From contig JAQFVV010012446.1 in assembly GCA_028023455.1 (NCBI GenBank), positions 5,025,501-5,089,500 of the forward strand: a stretch of 64,000 nucleotides of DNA, read 5' to 3'. A model generated the notes under the pieces. It saw nothing but the letters and a program-made list of their open reading frames with translations. It did not search any database and was not told the origin of the DNA. Source of the DNA: Epiperipatus broadwayi. Its lineage: Eukaryota; Onychophora; Udeonychophora; Euonychophora; Peripatidae. The first letter of the stretch is position 1, and each line of letters starts with the position of its first letter. Shown piece after piece: positions 35,568-46,879 of the stretch. The position numbers and the translations under genes were made by a program.

Positions 35568-35710
35568 ATTATGTTGTGGAAATGGGATGGAGCAGAATAT
35601 GGGAAAACTTAGAGTGGGAATGAAAAATAAAGTAGCTAACAGGTTTCTCTGGGCATAATTGCTGAGAGATTCTTGACTTTCTTTAAGTAGCCACAGTATA
35701 TCACATCTGT
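35568..35710 (+). mobile_element. LINE 3' fragment
   Basis: About 140 bp of the 3' end of the copy 1-5 family: AAAGATTATGTTGTGGAAAT, GGGATGGAGCAGAATATGGG, then the untranslated segment to the start of the CACATC-type tail. Very short 5'-truncated insertion. Confidence 0.8.
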
Positions 35711-36089
35711 GTTAATAGATTGTATAAGCATAAAATCATGAGGTGTTAGACAAATATGATGATGATATTCTGGTTCAATGTTTGTCTGTGAATAATAGAT
35801 AGTATTTATACAGTGAAAGCAAATTAATGCAGTGTTTCTTATGTATTACTTTAAAAATCAACATATATCTGTAATGGAATTGGATTTTTGAATTGAAAGC
35901 TCAGCCACATGAACTTACTGCTTGGCGGCAACTGTATTCTCTTAATATCTAACTGATTTTCCTATCACAGTGACTGGAAACTGTTTACAAGTTTCAAAAA
36001 CTATTTATGAAAATTACAAGTTTCAAAAATATTTATGAAAAACAAGATGTTGTTTTATCTGAATACAAGTATAATGTATATACTAACTT

Positions 36090-36400
36090 GAGAAATACCT
36101 TTGAACACAGACTTTCAAGCTCCCTTCAGCTATCCACTCCTATCTTATATAACTGATGCACATGCCCACATACATGACAAAACATAAATGATCTTCAATA
36201 TATGTATTTCGTACTGAACCAACACTTATCAGTTGGTCCAAATCATCATCTCCCACATATATGTAACCACTTCCGGTTTATATCAATATAGTAAATCGTC
36301 AAATTTTAATGTTCATGTTTTGATCTTCTTCACTTGCCAACTCTTCAGCCATCCATATCATTGAAAATCTGATGATGAAATGCTCAAACCCCTTATGTTT
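36090..36400 (-). repeat. Hammerhead family 3 repeat, second copy
   Basis: Matches 11360-11620 across CAGACTTTCAAGC, AACTATCCAC-type, the motif region, CATCATCTCCCACA and ATTGAAAATCTGATGATG. Confidence 0.7.
36189..36247 (-). ncRNA. Hammerhead-like motif, family 3
   Basis: Minus strand: outer stem I AUGAU/AUCAU, inner CAA/UUG, core CUGAUAA (G lost), stem II GUGUUGGUUCAGUAC, GAAA kept, then UACAUAUA. Degenerate but keeps the GAAA element missing in the 11420 copy. Confidence 0.45.
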
Positions 36401-36439
36401 TCAGATATAGATACATCAATTTTCACAAAACAATTGCTA

Positions 36440-36925
36440 ATTGGAAATAAGTAATGTAAGAAGAAAAGGCACAAAGAAGAAAATTTAAAGAAGCTGCTCA
36501 CACGCCAATGGCAAAAAATGCCTTAAGCCAGCCTAGTGTGACTATATATAATGTATGGAAACCACTAATAAACTTTGCTCTTAGGAAAAAGTGAAGAAAT
36601 CAGGAGGAACCTTAAATAAGTCTATGAAATTTCTACTGATTGTTACCTTTGCTAGGATGACCCAGTTGGTTAGAGCATTACCTTAAAATTCAATACTCAA
36701 GAATCTAAGAGGCCAGGTTCGAATCCCATGCTAGTACCATCACTAGTTAGACTAGAAAAACATGAAAAAGAGGAGGGAATAATACCTCTCAAAACCTTGT
36801 GCATTTACTAACCTGTCTGATGTTCTATTACTAACAGTTGAATGTATTTGGAATATTTAAGTAAAGTTAAATTTTTCTAATGATGATGGAAGTAGTCCAA
36901 TCTAAAAATACAAGTAATGTAAGTG
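36440..36925 (+). mobile_element. Penelope-like element 3' part with tRNA-Leu-like segment
   Basis: It starts inside the last part of the endonuclease frame (HKEENLKKLL) and aligns with 47120-47545. At about 36655-36735 there is a tRNA-like segment: CAGTTGGTTAGAGC (A-box region), CCTTAAAAT where a Leu-TAA anticodon loop would lie, a long variable-arm region, and a perfect B-box GGTTCGAATCC. A tail with GTTGAATGTATTTGGAATAT and AGTAGTCCAA follows. The tRNA-like part resembles a class II Leu tRNA but is too diverged to fold as a gene. Confidence 0.65.
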
Positions 36926-37415
36926 TTAAAAATAGGCTCAGTTTACAAAAAAAAGGTAAAAATAAGCAAACTATAGAAAAAAACAGATTAAGTGAATAAT
37001 CATTTGTTGCACTTAATCTTATATAGGATTAATATATGATATTAAAATTACATTTTTAAAAAAAATTATAATAATTTGCATAAATTTATGAAAATTAAAA
37101 AAAAAACATTCTGTACATTATTATTTTGCATAATCAAATTACTAAATTTATATTGATTAACTAAATTTATATCTTTTTTTGAACTGAGATGGGATCATCT
37201 CTACGTTTAGCTTAAATGGTGTTAAATAATTTACTGTAAAAGAAGTCTCTAGAGCAATGTGCTGGAAAAAAACAATCATCAAGTCTCTGAATGCTTTATG
37301 GAGAATATTTTTCCATTGTTGTTTTATCCTTTAAGAATAGCTAATATAATTTCCTTCTTCTTCCTTTTCTTATATATTGATTTCTACTTTAACATATCAT
37401 ACCATTTACACCTTT
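36926..37415. other. No gene seen
   Basis: AT-rich, with A-runs; no supported feature. Confidence 0.4.
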
Positions 37416-37800
37416 GTTAAACACTCTATAATACTCTTTATTTATATCAAAACTAACAGTTTCGACTGTTCTGCAGTTATCATCAGAGCTACAATATTCA
37501 AATATATAATTATATAATGGTTTTCATCTGATTCTTCGTGTCAGCCGCTAGAGGCGCGATTTCTAGCTAAATTTCTAGAAATATGTTTTTGATTAGAAAT
37601 CGCGCCTCTAGTGGCTGACACGAAGGATCAGATGACAACCTATATAATTAATACATTTATACACATATTCATATACATAATTAAATGCATAAATAAATAT
37701 ATTAATTATAAAATTATGTATTTGAATATTGTAGCTCTGATGATGACTGCAGGATACTCGAAACTGTTAGTTTTGATATAAATAAAGAGTATTAATAAAG
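37416..37800. repeat. Foldback element with hammerhead-like ends
   Basis: Arms 37416-37575 and 37588-37800 are inverted copies; the inner part (GAAATCGCGCCTCTAGTGG and complement) is nearly identical. Each arm carries CUGAUGA followed by a stem-loop and CGAAACUGUUAG, on the minus strand at 37463-37500 and on the plus strand at 37735-37775. I could not form a proper stem I or a clean stem II, so I call it hammerhead-like only. The CGAAACTGTTAGTTTTGAT end is of a kind seen in Penelope terminal repeats. Confidence 0.7.
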
Positions 37801-37930
37801 TGTTTAAAAAAGTTGTAAATCGTTAGTTTTTTATATAAATAAAGAGGATTAATAAAGTGTTTAAGAAAGTTGTTAGTTTTTTATATAAATAAAGAGTATT
37901 GATAAAGTGTTTAAGAAAGTTGTAAAATGT
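37770..37930. repeat. Short tandem array, three units of about 55-60 bp
   Basis: The blocks GTTAGTTTT, ATATAAATAAAGAG and ATAAAGTGTTTAA recur three times at the right end of the foldback element; the left arm has one. Confidence 0.8.
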
Positions 37931-39289
37931 ATATGTTAAGAATAGCTAAACATCTATTTACTAACCAATAAGTAAATAATCTGCATAGATATTCAAATAC
38001 TAAATTGAAAGTGAGTTATCAGTTTCCTAAGCCTGAGTTCAAAGTATTGTCATCTATTACATTGCCCTATTAGTGTTCACATAAGTGGAATTGCTAAAGT
38101 TTCATGGTCAACGGACTCTGGTTATGGACCCATTTATTAAAGATAAAACAACAAAATCTTGTGTTTATAAATCAGTGCTTGCTCAAAAGACTGATTGCTG
38201 GATATTATGAAAAAATGTAAAGAAAACAAAAAAACAACAACATGAATATCATAGGAATGGTCAATATACACATCTAAATATTCCAATGTCTATCAAAATA
38301 TGAGTTTTACTAGGAGCATGCTTACTGCTGAAGTGTCCCTGGTTTCTGATATGGAAGCGATGATGTCATGACCATAAGAACTGAATAATGGATTACTTGA
38401 AGCAAATGAATAAGTGATTACAAGTTTTTGAATTTCTAAAAAAACTTGTATTTGGAAATCACACACCCGAGGTATTAATGTGATATTTCTCTGATTAGGA
38501 AATGAGAGGCAGAATGATTTATATATTGAGCAGCCTTTTTTTTTATTTAGTCACTACCCTGAAAATTTAGTAGGAAAAGAAATAGGGAGATCCCATCCAA
38601 TGATAAAAATATTATTTTCCAAGATGAACATGTTTCAATTTGTTCAAAACTTGTGTCTAGAAACATATAATATACAATGGAAGGTATTTTTATTCTCTGT
38701 TAAAGCATATGTTAAATAAATATTCAAATTATCGGCCATAAAAAGAAAAAGCCTGGGCAGTTAGTAGTGCTGCTATTGATAATGAAGAAATATTTAATTT
38801 GCAGTAGAGGGAGCTGTGTGTAAGTACAAAGAAATTAGGTAGAGTCATAGAAGCTAATGGAGAGTTTGGTCACTGATTTCAATCTCAAAGCTAAGTTTTA
38901 AGTTTCCTGTCTTTTATATATGATTAATCATCTGAAATCATCGGTTTAAAGACTGTTTACTTGTGGTATGAAAGTGAGAAGTAAATTGTGATCAAGAGAG
39001 AGAGATTTATTTGAATTTGGAAAGATCAGGAATTATTAAAAAGTTTTTCATTCGCCATTTTAAATATAACAGTTTTAAAAAATATATTTTGTTGAAGGTG
39101 TGTTAATGTAAACATATTCTATAACTAAGTCGTTTGTAAGATTAGTTGGTTTTTTAATAAGTTTGTTATTAAAGATTTTTTTTAAAATTTTAATTTAAGT
39201 ACAGTTATTTTGAGGGAAAAAATAACATTTTAGAAACCTAAGATACACGTGGTTATCGATCGATCGTTTTTGAAAGTAAAGTGTTTATC
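37931..39289. other. No gene seen
   Basis: AT-rich; no supported frame or repeat. The 5' end of LINE copy 4 may extend into the last part. Confidence 0.4.
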
Positions 39290-39651
39290 TTTCTGTGCAA
39301 AGAGGTTTGAAGAGTTGGAGAGGAAATATAAAGTCAAATATAGAATAGGTGACTTGGAAAATAAGAAATATGGATTGCATTTGTATTGCACAATGCATAT
39401 ATAATCATCAGAAAAAATTAGGTGTGCTGTGGTAAAATGTATCGTATGTGATGAAATGTTTAAATAGGACTAGGAAGGATGTAGCAGGTTTATGGTTATG
39501 TAGATAGTGTGTTAATGTGATAAAAAAGATGAAAAAGTGATTTCTAAGTGTAGGTAGCGTAAAGAGAAAGTCAGGAGAAATGGAGTAAAATGTTGAGGAA
39601 GGTAGGATAGTGTGTTTTTAGTGGAGTGACAAGAGATATGGATGAAAAGCA

Positions 39652-40329
39652 ATGGAGATGGTTGACCAAATAATAAGTATAATAGAGGAAGAGGTAAAGG
39701 ATATAGAAACACAATTAAAATCATTAGAGACAAAGTGTGAGCAGATGAAGGAGTTATTGAGTAGAAATGATAAGGAAGAAGTAGATAAGGAAGTTCAGAA
39801 GATGATAGAGAAGGTTATGATTGAAGCAGAGAAAGTAGATTATGAGACAGTCTTGATAGGTGATTAATTAACAAGAGAATGTGAAGATATAATTGCAAGG
39901 GAAAATAGAAACAGGAATGTAAAAGTATGTTTGCATGGAGCTATAATCAGAGATATTATAGATGAAGTAAAGAAGCAAGGCAATAGAGATGTGTATGTTA
40001 TGTTAAGAACTAATTATTTACCAGAGTCATCAGAGAGAGTAACGGATGAGTACATAGAATTGATTAAAAATTTGAGTAAGATTAAAGGAAAAGTAGGAAT
40101 AGTTGGATTATTACCAAGATTTGATAAGAGGTATATGTTAGGGCATGTTCTATAAATGAGATATTGAAAAAAATTGTGTGAGAGAAACGATGTTACATTT
40201 GTGGATGTGTGAGTCTTTTTTATTAGGAAGAGGGAGTTATATAGTAAAGATGGGTTCCACTAAGGGAAACAAGGAAATGAAGTTTTAGGGAGTATGATTT
40301 ATAAAGAATATAGTTTAAATAACTTGTAA
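39652..40329 (+). pseudogene. LINE ORF1, coiled coil plus SGNH-type esterase
   Basis: One continuous frame of 225 codons with only in-frame stops. The first about 60 residues are a charged coiled coil. The GDS motif follows at codons 70-72 as V-L-I-G-D-stop-L-T-R: the codon for the nucleophilic serine is TAA. Further on are VYVMLRTNYLPESS (the block usually G-T-N), VGIVGLLPRFDKR, and SKDGFH at codons 198-203, the Asp-His part of the triad. Other stops lie at about codons 168, 172, 188 and 204. SGNH esterases are found in ORF1 of CR1-like LINEs, where they are thought to act on lipids or membranes; the role is unclear. An upstream C-x2-C...C...C pattern at about 39430-39540 might be a PHD-type finger. 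Confidence 0.7.
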
Positions 40330-40454
40330 AAAGGGTGGGATTTTAAATTGCAGGGTTATTAGAAAGAAGAATGGATGGGATATAAGAAATAAACAAAGGG
40401 TATCTGATTTAGATATAAATGTAGATTGGGAGAGGGAATGGGTCTGTAAAATTA

Positions 40455-41300
40455 ATGGTAAGCAAGTTATTTATAAACGTAATGGAGAAGAAAAAATCAA
40501 AAAAATTTTATAAAAGAGTAATTAGGAAAAAAGAAATTATTAAAATTGGGTCTTTGAATATGCAAGGTGGTAGGAGACCAGAAAAGTGGTTGGAATTAAA
40601 CAAAGCAATTGAAAATGAAGAGCTTGAGGTATTAGCAGTAGTGGAAACATATCTAAGAGAAGAAGAAGAACCTGTTTGGGAAGATTTGGTATGTCATGGT
40701 ATAAATAGAAAAGAGAAAGAAAAAGGGATGATGGTATAGGTATTATATCAAAAAAATATTTAAATACTATTAAATGCCAAGAACGTTTGTGGCTTGAAAT
40801 AAGGTTGGGAAGACAAGAATGGATGCTGGCTATAGTTTATATAGCTATTGGAGATAGTCAAACTATAATGGAGTGGAACAATACACATATGAATACCTAG
40901 TTAAGGATATACAGAGTTTTAAAGAAAAAGGGAAGAGAATAATGGTTATAGGAGATATGAGTGGGCATATTGAAGAAATTGATGATATAGATAATAAGAA
41001 TGAACAGCTTTTGAAGAAATTTTGTCAGAGTGTGAATTTCAGCATTGGAAATTTATCAAATATTTATGAGGGACAATATACATGGTCTAGAAATAATATA
41101 TTCCACACAATAGATTATGTATTGGTAGAAAAAGAGGGAATGAATAAAGTACAGAAAATGAAGATGTTTGATAATGAAGAGAGACTAAGTAATAGTGATC
41201 ATAATTTTTTTGTAATTGAAATGGTTAGTTATGTGATGGAAAATAGAAGTAAAAGTAGAAATAATAGTGAAAGATGTGGATGGAGAGTGAATGATAAGAA
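40455..41300 (+). pseudogene. LINE ORF2 endonuclease domain (copy 4)
   Basis: APE-type endonuclease that would nick the target to prime reverse transcription. Blocks in order: IKIGSLNMQG (metal-binding Asn), VLAVVETYL (catalytic Glu), VIGDMSGHI where the usual motif is GDFNxH, so the Asn is replaced by Ser, TIDYVLV, and SDHNFFV with the terminal catalytic SDH. A frameshift and a stop lie between 40739 and 40873. The end of copy 1 (23547-23729) covers the same last part. Confidence 0.8.
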
Positions 41301-42049
41301 TAAGTTGGAAGAGTTTATAAAATACTAGTTTAAGAAACCATGGAAGAGTTGGTTGGAAATGAGTATGATGACTGGTTTGATGAAATAGAAAAAGTGGCAA
41401 ATAAGGTTTTAGGTGAGAATATTCAGAATAATAAAGTAATAAAAAAAATGAGAGTTAGTAAAAGTATAAAAGAATGGAAAAAAGCATGCAGAGAATATAA
41501 GTGTGCTATTAAGAACAAAGAAAGTGAAAAAGGTATTAATGTTAAATGGGAAAAGTAGTTAGAAAAGAAGCTAGCTAAAATAGATAATTATAGAGAATGA
41601 AATTGAATAGTAAATTATTGGACGATATTAATAAAAGTGGAAGAGATGGGAGTAAAAAATTTTGAAATTACATTAAAAGGAGAAATGCAGGGGAGAGAGA
41701 TAGTATTACTAGATGATGAGGGAATAGAGTGTAGATCTAGAGAAGATTTAGAGAGAATCTTGGAATAGGTATGTAAAAGATGTGAAGGACAGAGGGATAA
41801 AAAATATGAAAGTATATAGTAATTGGAATGTTAGATTTACAGAAAATAAACAGAATGAGATAGGAAAGAAATTGAGAAGTGGAAAGGCAAGAGGTTGAGA
41901 TGGATGGGCAGCAGAGATGGTAATGAATTTAGGGGGTAGGGCAAAAGAAAAGCTATTATCATGTTTTAATAAGATGACACAGAAGCAAACTTTTCTGGGT
42001 GTTGGAGTAATACTAGAGTAAGATTATTATTTGAAGGAAAGGATAAGGA

Positions 42050-44690
42050 TAATAGAAAGATAAACAATTTTAGACTGATAGTGGTAACAGCAGTTTATAA
42101 AGTTTTTTTATATATGGTGGCTGGAACAGTTGCAAAATAAATGGAAGAAACTAATATAGTGGGGAAAATACAAGGAGGTTTTAGGTCAGATAGGCATATA
42201 GGAGATAGTTTATTTGTAATTACACAACTTATGGATATAGGTAGGAATTCAAATAGCAGTTATATATGAGTTTTATAGATATAGAGAAGGCATATGATAG
42301 AGTAAATAGAAATAGATTATGGATAAGATTAGCAAATTTGGAAATGGATGAAGCTTTAGTGGATATTATTAAAACATTATATGAAATTAATTACTATACA
42401 TATCAATTAGAGCAGTGGTCTTCAACCACTGGCCGTGGACTGGCACTGGGCTGCAGAAGTTTTCTGCTGGTCTGCAGCTAGACTGGCAAGAAAATTTATA
42501 ATAACAAAATAATATGATTTTAAACTTTTAATTAATATGAACAATTTTTATTTATTTTTTCATCGCATTTTTTCCCGATTAAAAAAAAAGAAACAGAACA
42601 AAAACAAAATCTAATCAATCATACATAAATTAATTTGTTTTTCTATTTATCACAGATGTTTATGGTGGGGGGGGGGGTAGAAAAAGTTTTTTATTATACA
42701 AACTCCAGTTGTCTTTTGATAGCCAATTACGACTGCTTGTCAGCATTGTTAAAACAATAAAATGTATAAGAGACAGTGATCATGTGATGCTTAATAATAT
42801 GTAACGTGACTTTTTTTGATCTCTTAAATTTTTTCTACTCTTTCTCTTTTAATATTTCATTTTTGTGTTCTTTTTTGGCTTTAACTTTTATTTTGAAAAT
42901 CAATTTTTATTACCTTTTTTTTAAAATAAAAACCAAAAAATAAGTTCTTTCTCTAACATTTACAAAATATTTCTCAATATATCCCCACCACCCCAAAATA
43001 AAGTAAGATCAAAAGTTTTGACTTTTTCAAGCTTCGTTTTCTTTTTTTTTTTGTTTAAAAATACGGCCTATAAGGCAATATTTTTTTGGCTTTATTTGTA
43101 TACCACTAAAATACTAAAACTTTTATTTTTAAAACCAATTTCCGTTACCTTTTTTTAAAAATAAAAACAAACAAAAAATAACTTTGGTGTCTATCTTTTG
43201 TCTCAGTTGATGACAAAGTATTTTTCAACCCCCCCCCCCCCCATAAAAAAATAAGATCAAAACTTTTGACTTTTTCAACATTCAGGTGGATAACATTTTA
43301 TTCTTGCATGTTTTAACAATGAAATAATAAACGTAAAATGCAAGCACATTAATGAGAACGATTGTTATTGTATGTTTTCTGTAGCAATATGACTGTGCAA
43401 CTCGAGAAAGAGTGTTCAACATGTGAAGGTAAGCAACACCATTACTATACACATTAACTAGTGTGCTGTTTTGGTCAGTTATAACAATTATGCTTATCTA
43501 AGGCTAAGCAGGTTACATCTTTAAGAAAATTTATCTGTAAATTTCTGCCGGTCTGCAAAATCTTATCCTTATTTTTACCGGGCCGCAGGGGTGAAAAGGT
43601 TGAAGACCACTGAATTAGAGGATATAGAATCAGTTAAAGATAAAAATGGAGTGGGACTAAGGCAAGGATGCCCTATGCCATCTAAGTTGTTTTTATTCTA
43701 TTTAAGTGAAATGGAGAGAGCAATAAAAAGATTAAGAAGAGGGATACAGATACTGTTAATAGGTGGCAAGGGAGTATATATGTTTTTGGGTTTTTTGCAG
43801 ATGATGTCTTTTTGAGTGCAGAAAGAAGTGAAGATATGGAAGTTATGCTGGGGACATGCACAAGGGTTGGTAAAGATATGGGAATTAAATTTACTGAAGA
43901 AAAATCAAATATAATGATGGTGAATACTGGGGAAAAGAAGACAAATATTTTTTATTGGGGAATATAAAGTTAAGTGTGGTGAATAGATAGTTATTTGGGA
44001 ATCACCTTGAGTAATTACAAAAATTGCTTGGATAAATGGGAGAAAAAAATGATAAATGGAGTAAAGAAAAGAAAAAGATTGATAAAGAAATTAAGTGTTT
44101 TCATTTAATAAATATGATGCAGCTAGAATTGGATGGAAGGGAGTGGCAGTAGCAGATGAGAGATGCAAAAAACAAAATGAAAATGTTCAGTAGATTCCAG
44201 TTTATGAATAATAAAAGAATAGACAAAATAGTATTTAATTGGGTTATAAGTAAGAAACAGGCAACAAGATTGGTGAGAAAGGTGATGTGGTATGCAGAAG
44301 ATTTGGATAAAGAATTTATGTCAGTATACTTGTAGGAAAGGTGGGATGATTGTGTTAGGAGGATTGTTGAATGTTATAGTGGTAAGAAGTGGGATAGAAT
44401 AGCATTAATAAAGAATAGGGAGTTGAAGAGATGGAGAAATAGTATGGAGAGTAAAACGAGTTTAAATATATATAGAAGTAAATGAAACATTGGGTGTGAA
44501 TTAATTTGTGATAATAGTAAGGAAAGTAGTTTATTGTTTAAGGCTTGAGCTGGATCTTTAGCAACAAGGGAATATACACGTAAATGGAAAAATATAAGTG
44601 GTTTAGTCTGCAAATTGTATATGGAAGTCATAGAAAATATTAGGCATCTGTTACTTCACTGTAAATGCTTGAAAGCAAAAAGGGTTTAAA
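42050..44690 (+). pseudogene. LINE ORF2 reverse transcriptase and C-terminal region (copy 4)
   Basis: RT blocks: FRLIVVTAVYK, GGFRSDRH, FIDIEKAYDRV (motif A, catalytic Asp), then after the hAT insertion GLRQGCPM (motif B) and FADDVFLSAE (motif C, Asp-Asp). The connection region that follows is shared with copy 3. The TYGNDALY-GEMGWSS segment is deleted here (about 44140-44160), joining VAVA directly to MRDAKNKMKMF. The C-terminal knuckle is C-x2-C-x8-H-like near 44600-44660. Stops and frameshifts are frequent. Confidence 0.8.
42413..43612. mobile_element. hAT element, non-autonomous, 1200 bp, in LINE RT
   Basis: It begins CAGTGGTCTTCAACC and ends with the exact complement, GGTTGAAGACCACTG. 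The flanking AATTAGAG is duplicated (42405-42412 and 43613-43620), the 8 bp expected for hAT. The equivalent site in LINE copy 5 (CAATTAGGGAATATAG at 60728) is empty. Subterminal parts are GC-richer (GGCCGTGGACTGGC; GGGCCGCAGGGG). The interior contains a two-fold repeat of about 236 bp (42880-43030 and 43115-43275) and homopolymer runs of G (42668) and C (43210). There is no transposase. The ends resemble those of Charlie/Space-Invader-like hATs. Confidence 0.93.
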
Positions 44691-44969
44691 TAATGAAGTT
44701 ATGGAGGAATAAATATGAACAAAGTGATTATATAGAAAGTGAGTTATTGGTTTTTATGCTGGGTTTGGGAAAAGATAAGGGGGATTTAGATATGAAGGCC
44801 ATGGAGTTGACAAAGATTATATTGCGGAAATGGGATGGAGCAGATTATGGGAAAACATAGGGTGGGGAATGGAAAGGGAAGGTAAAATGGCTATCAGGTT
44901 TTCCTGGGAATAGTTACTGAGAAATTCCTGACTCCTTATAAGGAGAAGGCACAGTGCATCACATCACAT

Positions 44970-46257
44970 CAAATAGTTGAGCAAATTAAATGGAATTTCG
45001 ACAAAAAATGGAATGGGGGAAATAGAAATTACGAATATTTGTAGCTAGTACATCGTGATGGTGATTAAATTACATTATATCTCATCCTAGTGTTTTATAT
45101 AGATAAAACCGATAAAAAAGAATTCCGAATTAATCTTTATATTTCAATTAAAATGCCAATATGAAAAGAAAATACAAAGAAATAAAATTGAATTTTTTTA
45201 ATAGTCAATTATTTTGATAATTTCTTAGTTTAAATTTTTGTTTAATATATACTATACTGTTTATTATAAATTTATTAAACGCACATTGATTACGTAAGTA
45301 ATATTTACTGAGGCTATAACCTCGATAATGCACCTACAACCTCACTTTTTTTTTGATAAATTCATTTGGTTCAGGGAGAATGGACGAAGCAAAGTGAGGA
45401 TTATATTGTTCTATGACTAAAACATGGTCAGAGACTAAGAGAATTAGAAACAGCTTGGAGGCTTTTGAAATGTGAAGGAGAAAAGTAATTAGATGAATAA
45501 AATGAGGACGTTTTGAAAAAAGTAAACGGTAAAAAAAGATTGATTTGAGGATAGTAGGCACAGAAAGAGAAACTGAAATGGACATAGACTGAAAAGAAAG
45601 AATAGTTTAATGAAACATGTTTTAGATTGAACAATGAATGCAAACAAAAAGAAAGGACTGAAAAAGTTGACATTGCTGGATGTTATAAGAGATGAAAAGA
45701 GATGTGTGAAATTAAAGAACTAGGTAATGAACAGAATACAATGGATGTGTTGATTGTATGATTGCTCTTTGGACCTGTTCATAAGTCAAAGGACTATTGA
45801 TGATAATAGAAATTATATTTCATTTAATATTAGACATAGTTTAATGTAAGAATGAAATAGATCAGAATTTCTAGCGTGTCTGTTTCTGTGTGCAAACATG
45901 TGAGTGTGTTTTATTAAAAAATGAAATCAAATATATTTAGCACGATTGTATATCTTATTTTTAGGGAAAATAGAGTCAATCACTGCCTACATTGTATAAT
46001 TTCAATCTTTTTCTTTCCATGGATAATTGTTTGGATAATTTTGGTATGTATATTTAAAAATATTTTAGAATAAGGATATAATGAATGCTTTTTGTTATCT
46101 AGGATAAATATTTTTATTATAGTTAGTTACCTAGAGAAATGAATCGTCCTTGTGATGAATTTTATTACATATCTCGCTGTATAAATATATTATGTAATCT
46201 CAGTACTGCCATATATTCTTTTAAATTCATATAAATAAAGATACAATAAAAGACAAA
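44970..46257. other. No recognised gene
   Basis: AT-rich. The purine-rich stretch 45330-45730 carries overlapping frames that match nothing I recognise. Confidence 0.4.
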
Positions 46258-46313
46258 TGACCCTCAAGATGAATTTTGTGCTTAACCAGCACTCATCAGT
46301 TGATCCAGGTCAC
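46258..46313 (-). ncRNA. Hammerhead-like motif, family 3, best stem II
   Basis: Minus strand: stem I outer GACC/GGUC and inner UCAA/UUGA around a loop, intact CUGAUGA, stem II GUGCU-GGUUA-AGCAC (five pairs), then AAAA where GAAA is required, UUCA, and AUC before the predicted cleavage point. The single G-to-A change in GAAA should inactivate it. Confidence 0.5.
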
Positions 46314-46879
46314 CATCTTTCATATATATCTATTATATAAAAAATATCTATATTAAATAATTACATATTGAATTACAAGTGTCAAACTAACTGAGCCTAC
46401 ATCTTTGACACAGTCCACTTTAAATAAATACAGTAATGACTATTATTAATCATTTACTAAACTAAAGATTGTCACTTGCACAGATATAAACTTGCTGCAC
46501 ATCTTAATAGTGTTAAAACGAGTAATTTTAATATTTTAAGAAAACCACATATAAGGAGAATCTTTTCAACAATCTAAAGCCAGCGTCTCTCTTAGTAAAT
46601 AAACATAAATATATATTCCAAGAAAGGAAATAATTGTTTGTATAATAGCTCTACAAATCAAAAAAAAATTCAGATTGTTATTTATTATTAATGGCTCAAG
46701 AAATTGCAATATAATTTTATCTTAAAGATTTTTCTTTATATGGCTTAGTCTGTCTTACTATAGCATTTAATTTTTTACTTGGAGATTGAGTACTGTTTGA
46801 ATGACAATTTCAATTAAACAATAATTTACAAAATTATTATTACTATCTAAACGAATTGAATATATTGAACGATAATTAA

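Larger units (their letters stand above)
39290..44965 (+). mobile_element. LINE copy 4, most complete copy
   Basis: Order: probable 5' region (39290-39650), ORF1 with esterase fold (39652-40329), AP-endonuclease (about 40455-41300), reverse transcriptase (about 42050-44150, interrupted by a hAT element at 42413-43612), C-terminal region and CCHC-like knuckle (to about 44690), short untranslated part and a CATCACATCACATCA tail near 44952-44966. About 4.5 kb without the hAT. An esterase-type ORF1 with endonuclease and RT is the arrangement of the CR1/L2-like group; clade assignment is inference. Multiple stops and frameshifts make it inactive. Confidence 0.85.

Noticed and set aside
36655-36740. 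Functional tRNA-Leu gene
   Set aside because: The B-box is perfect, but the acceptor and anticodon stems do not pair and the segment recurs inside a Penelope-like 3' region.
45334-45673. Overlapping 81-85 codon frames on the minus strand
   Set aside because: They are overlapping phases over a purine-rich tract, with no similarity recognised.
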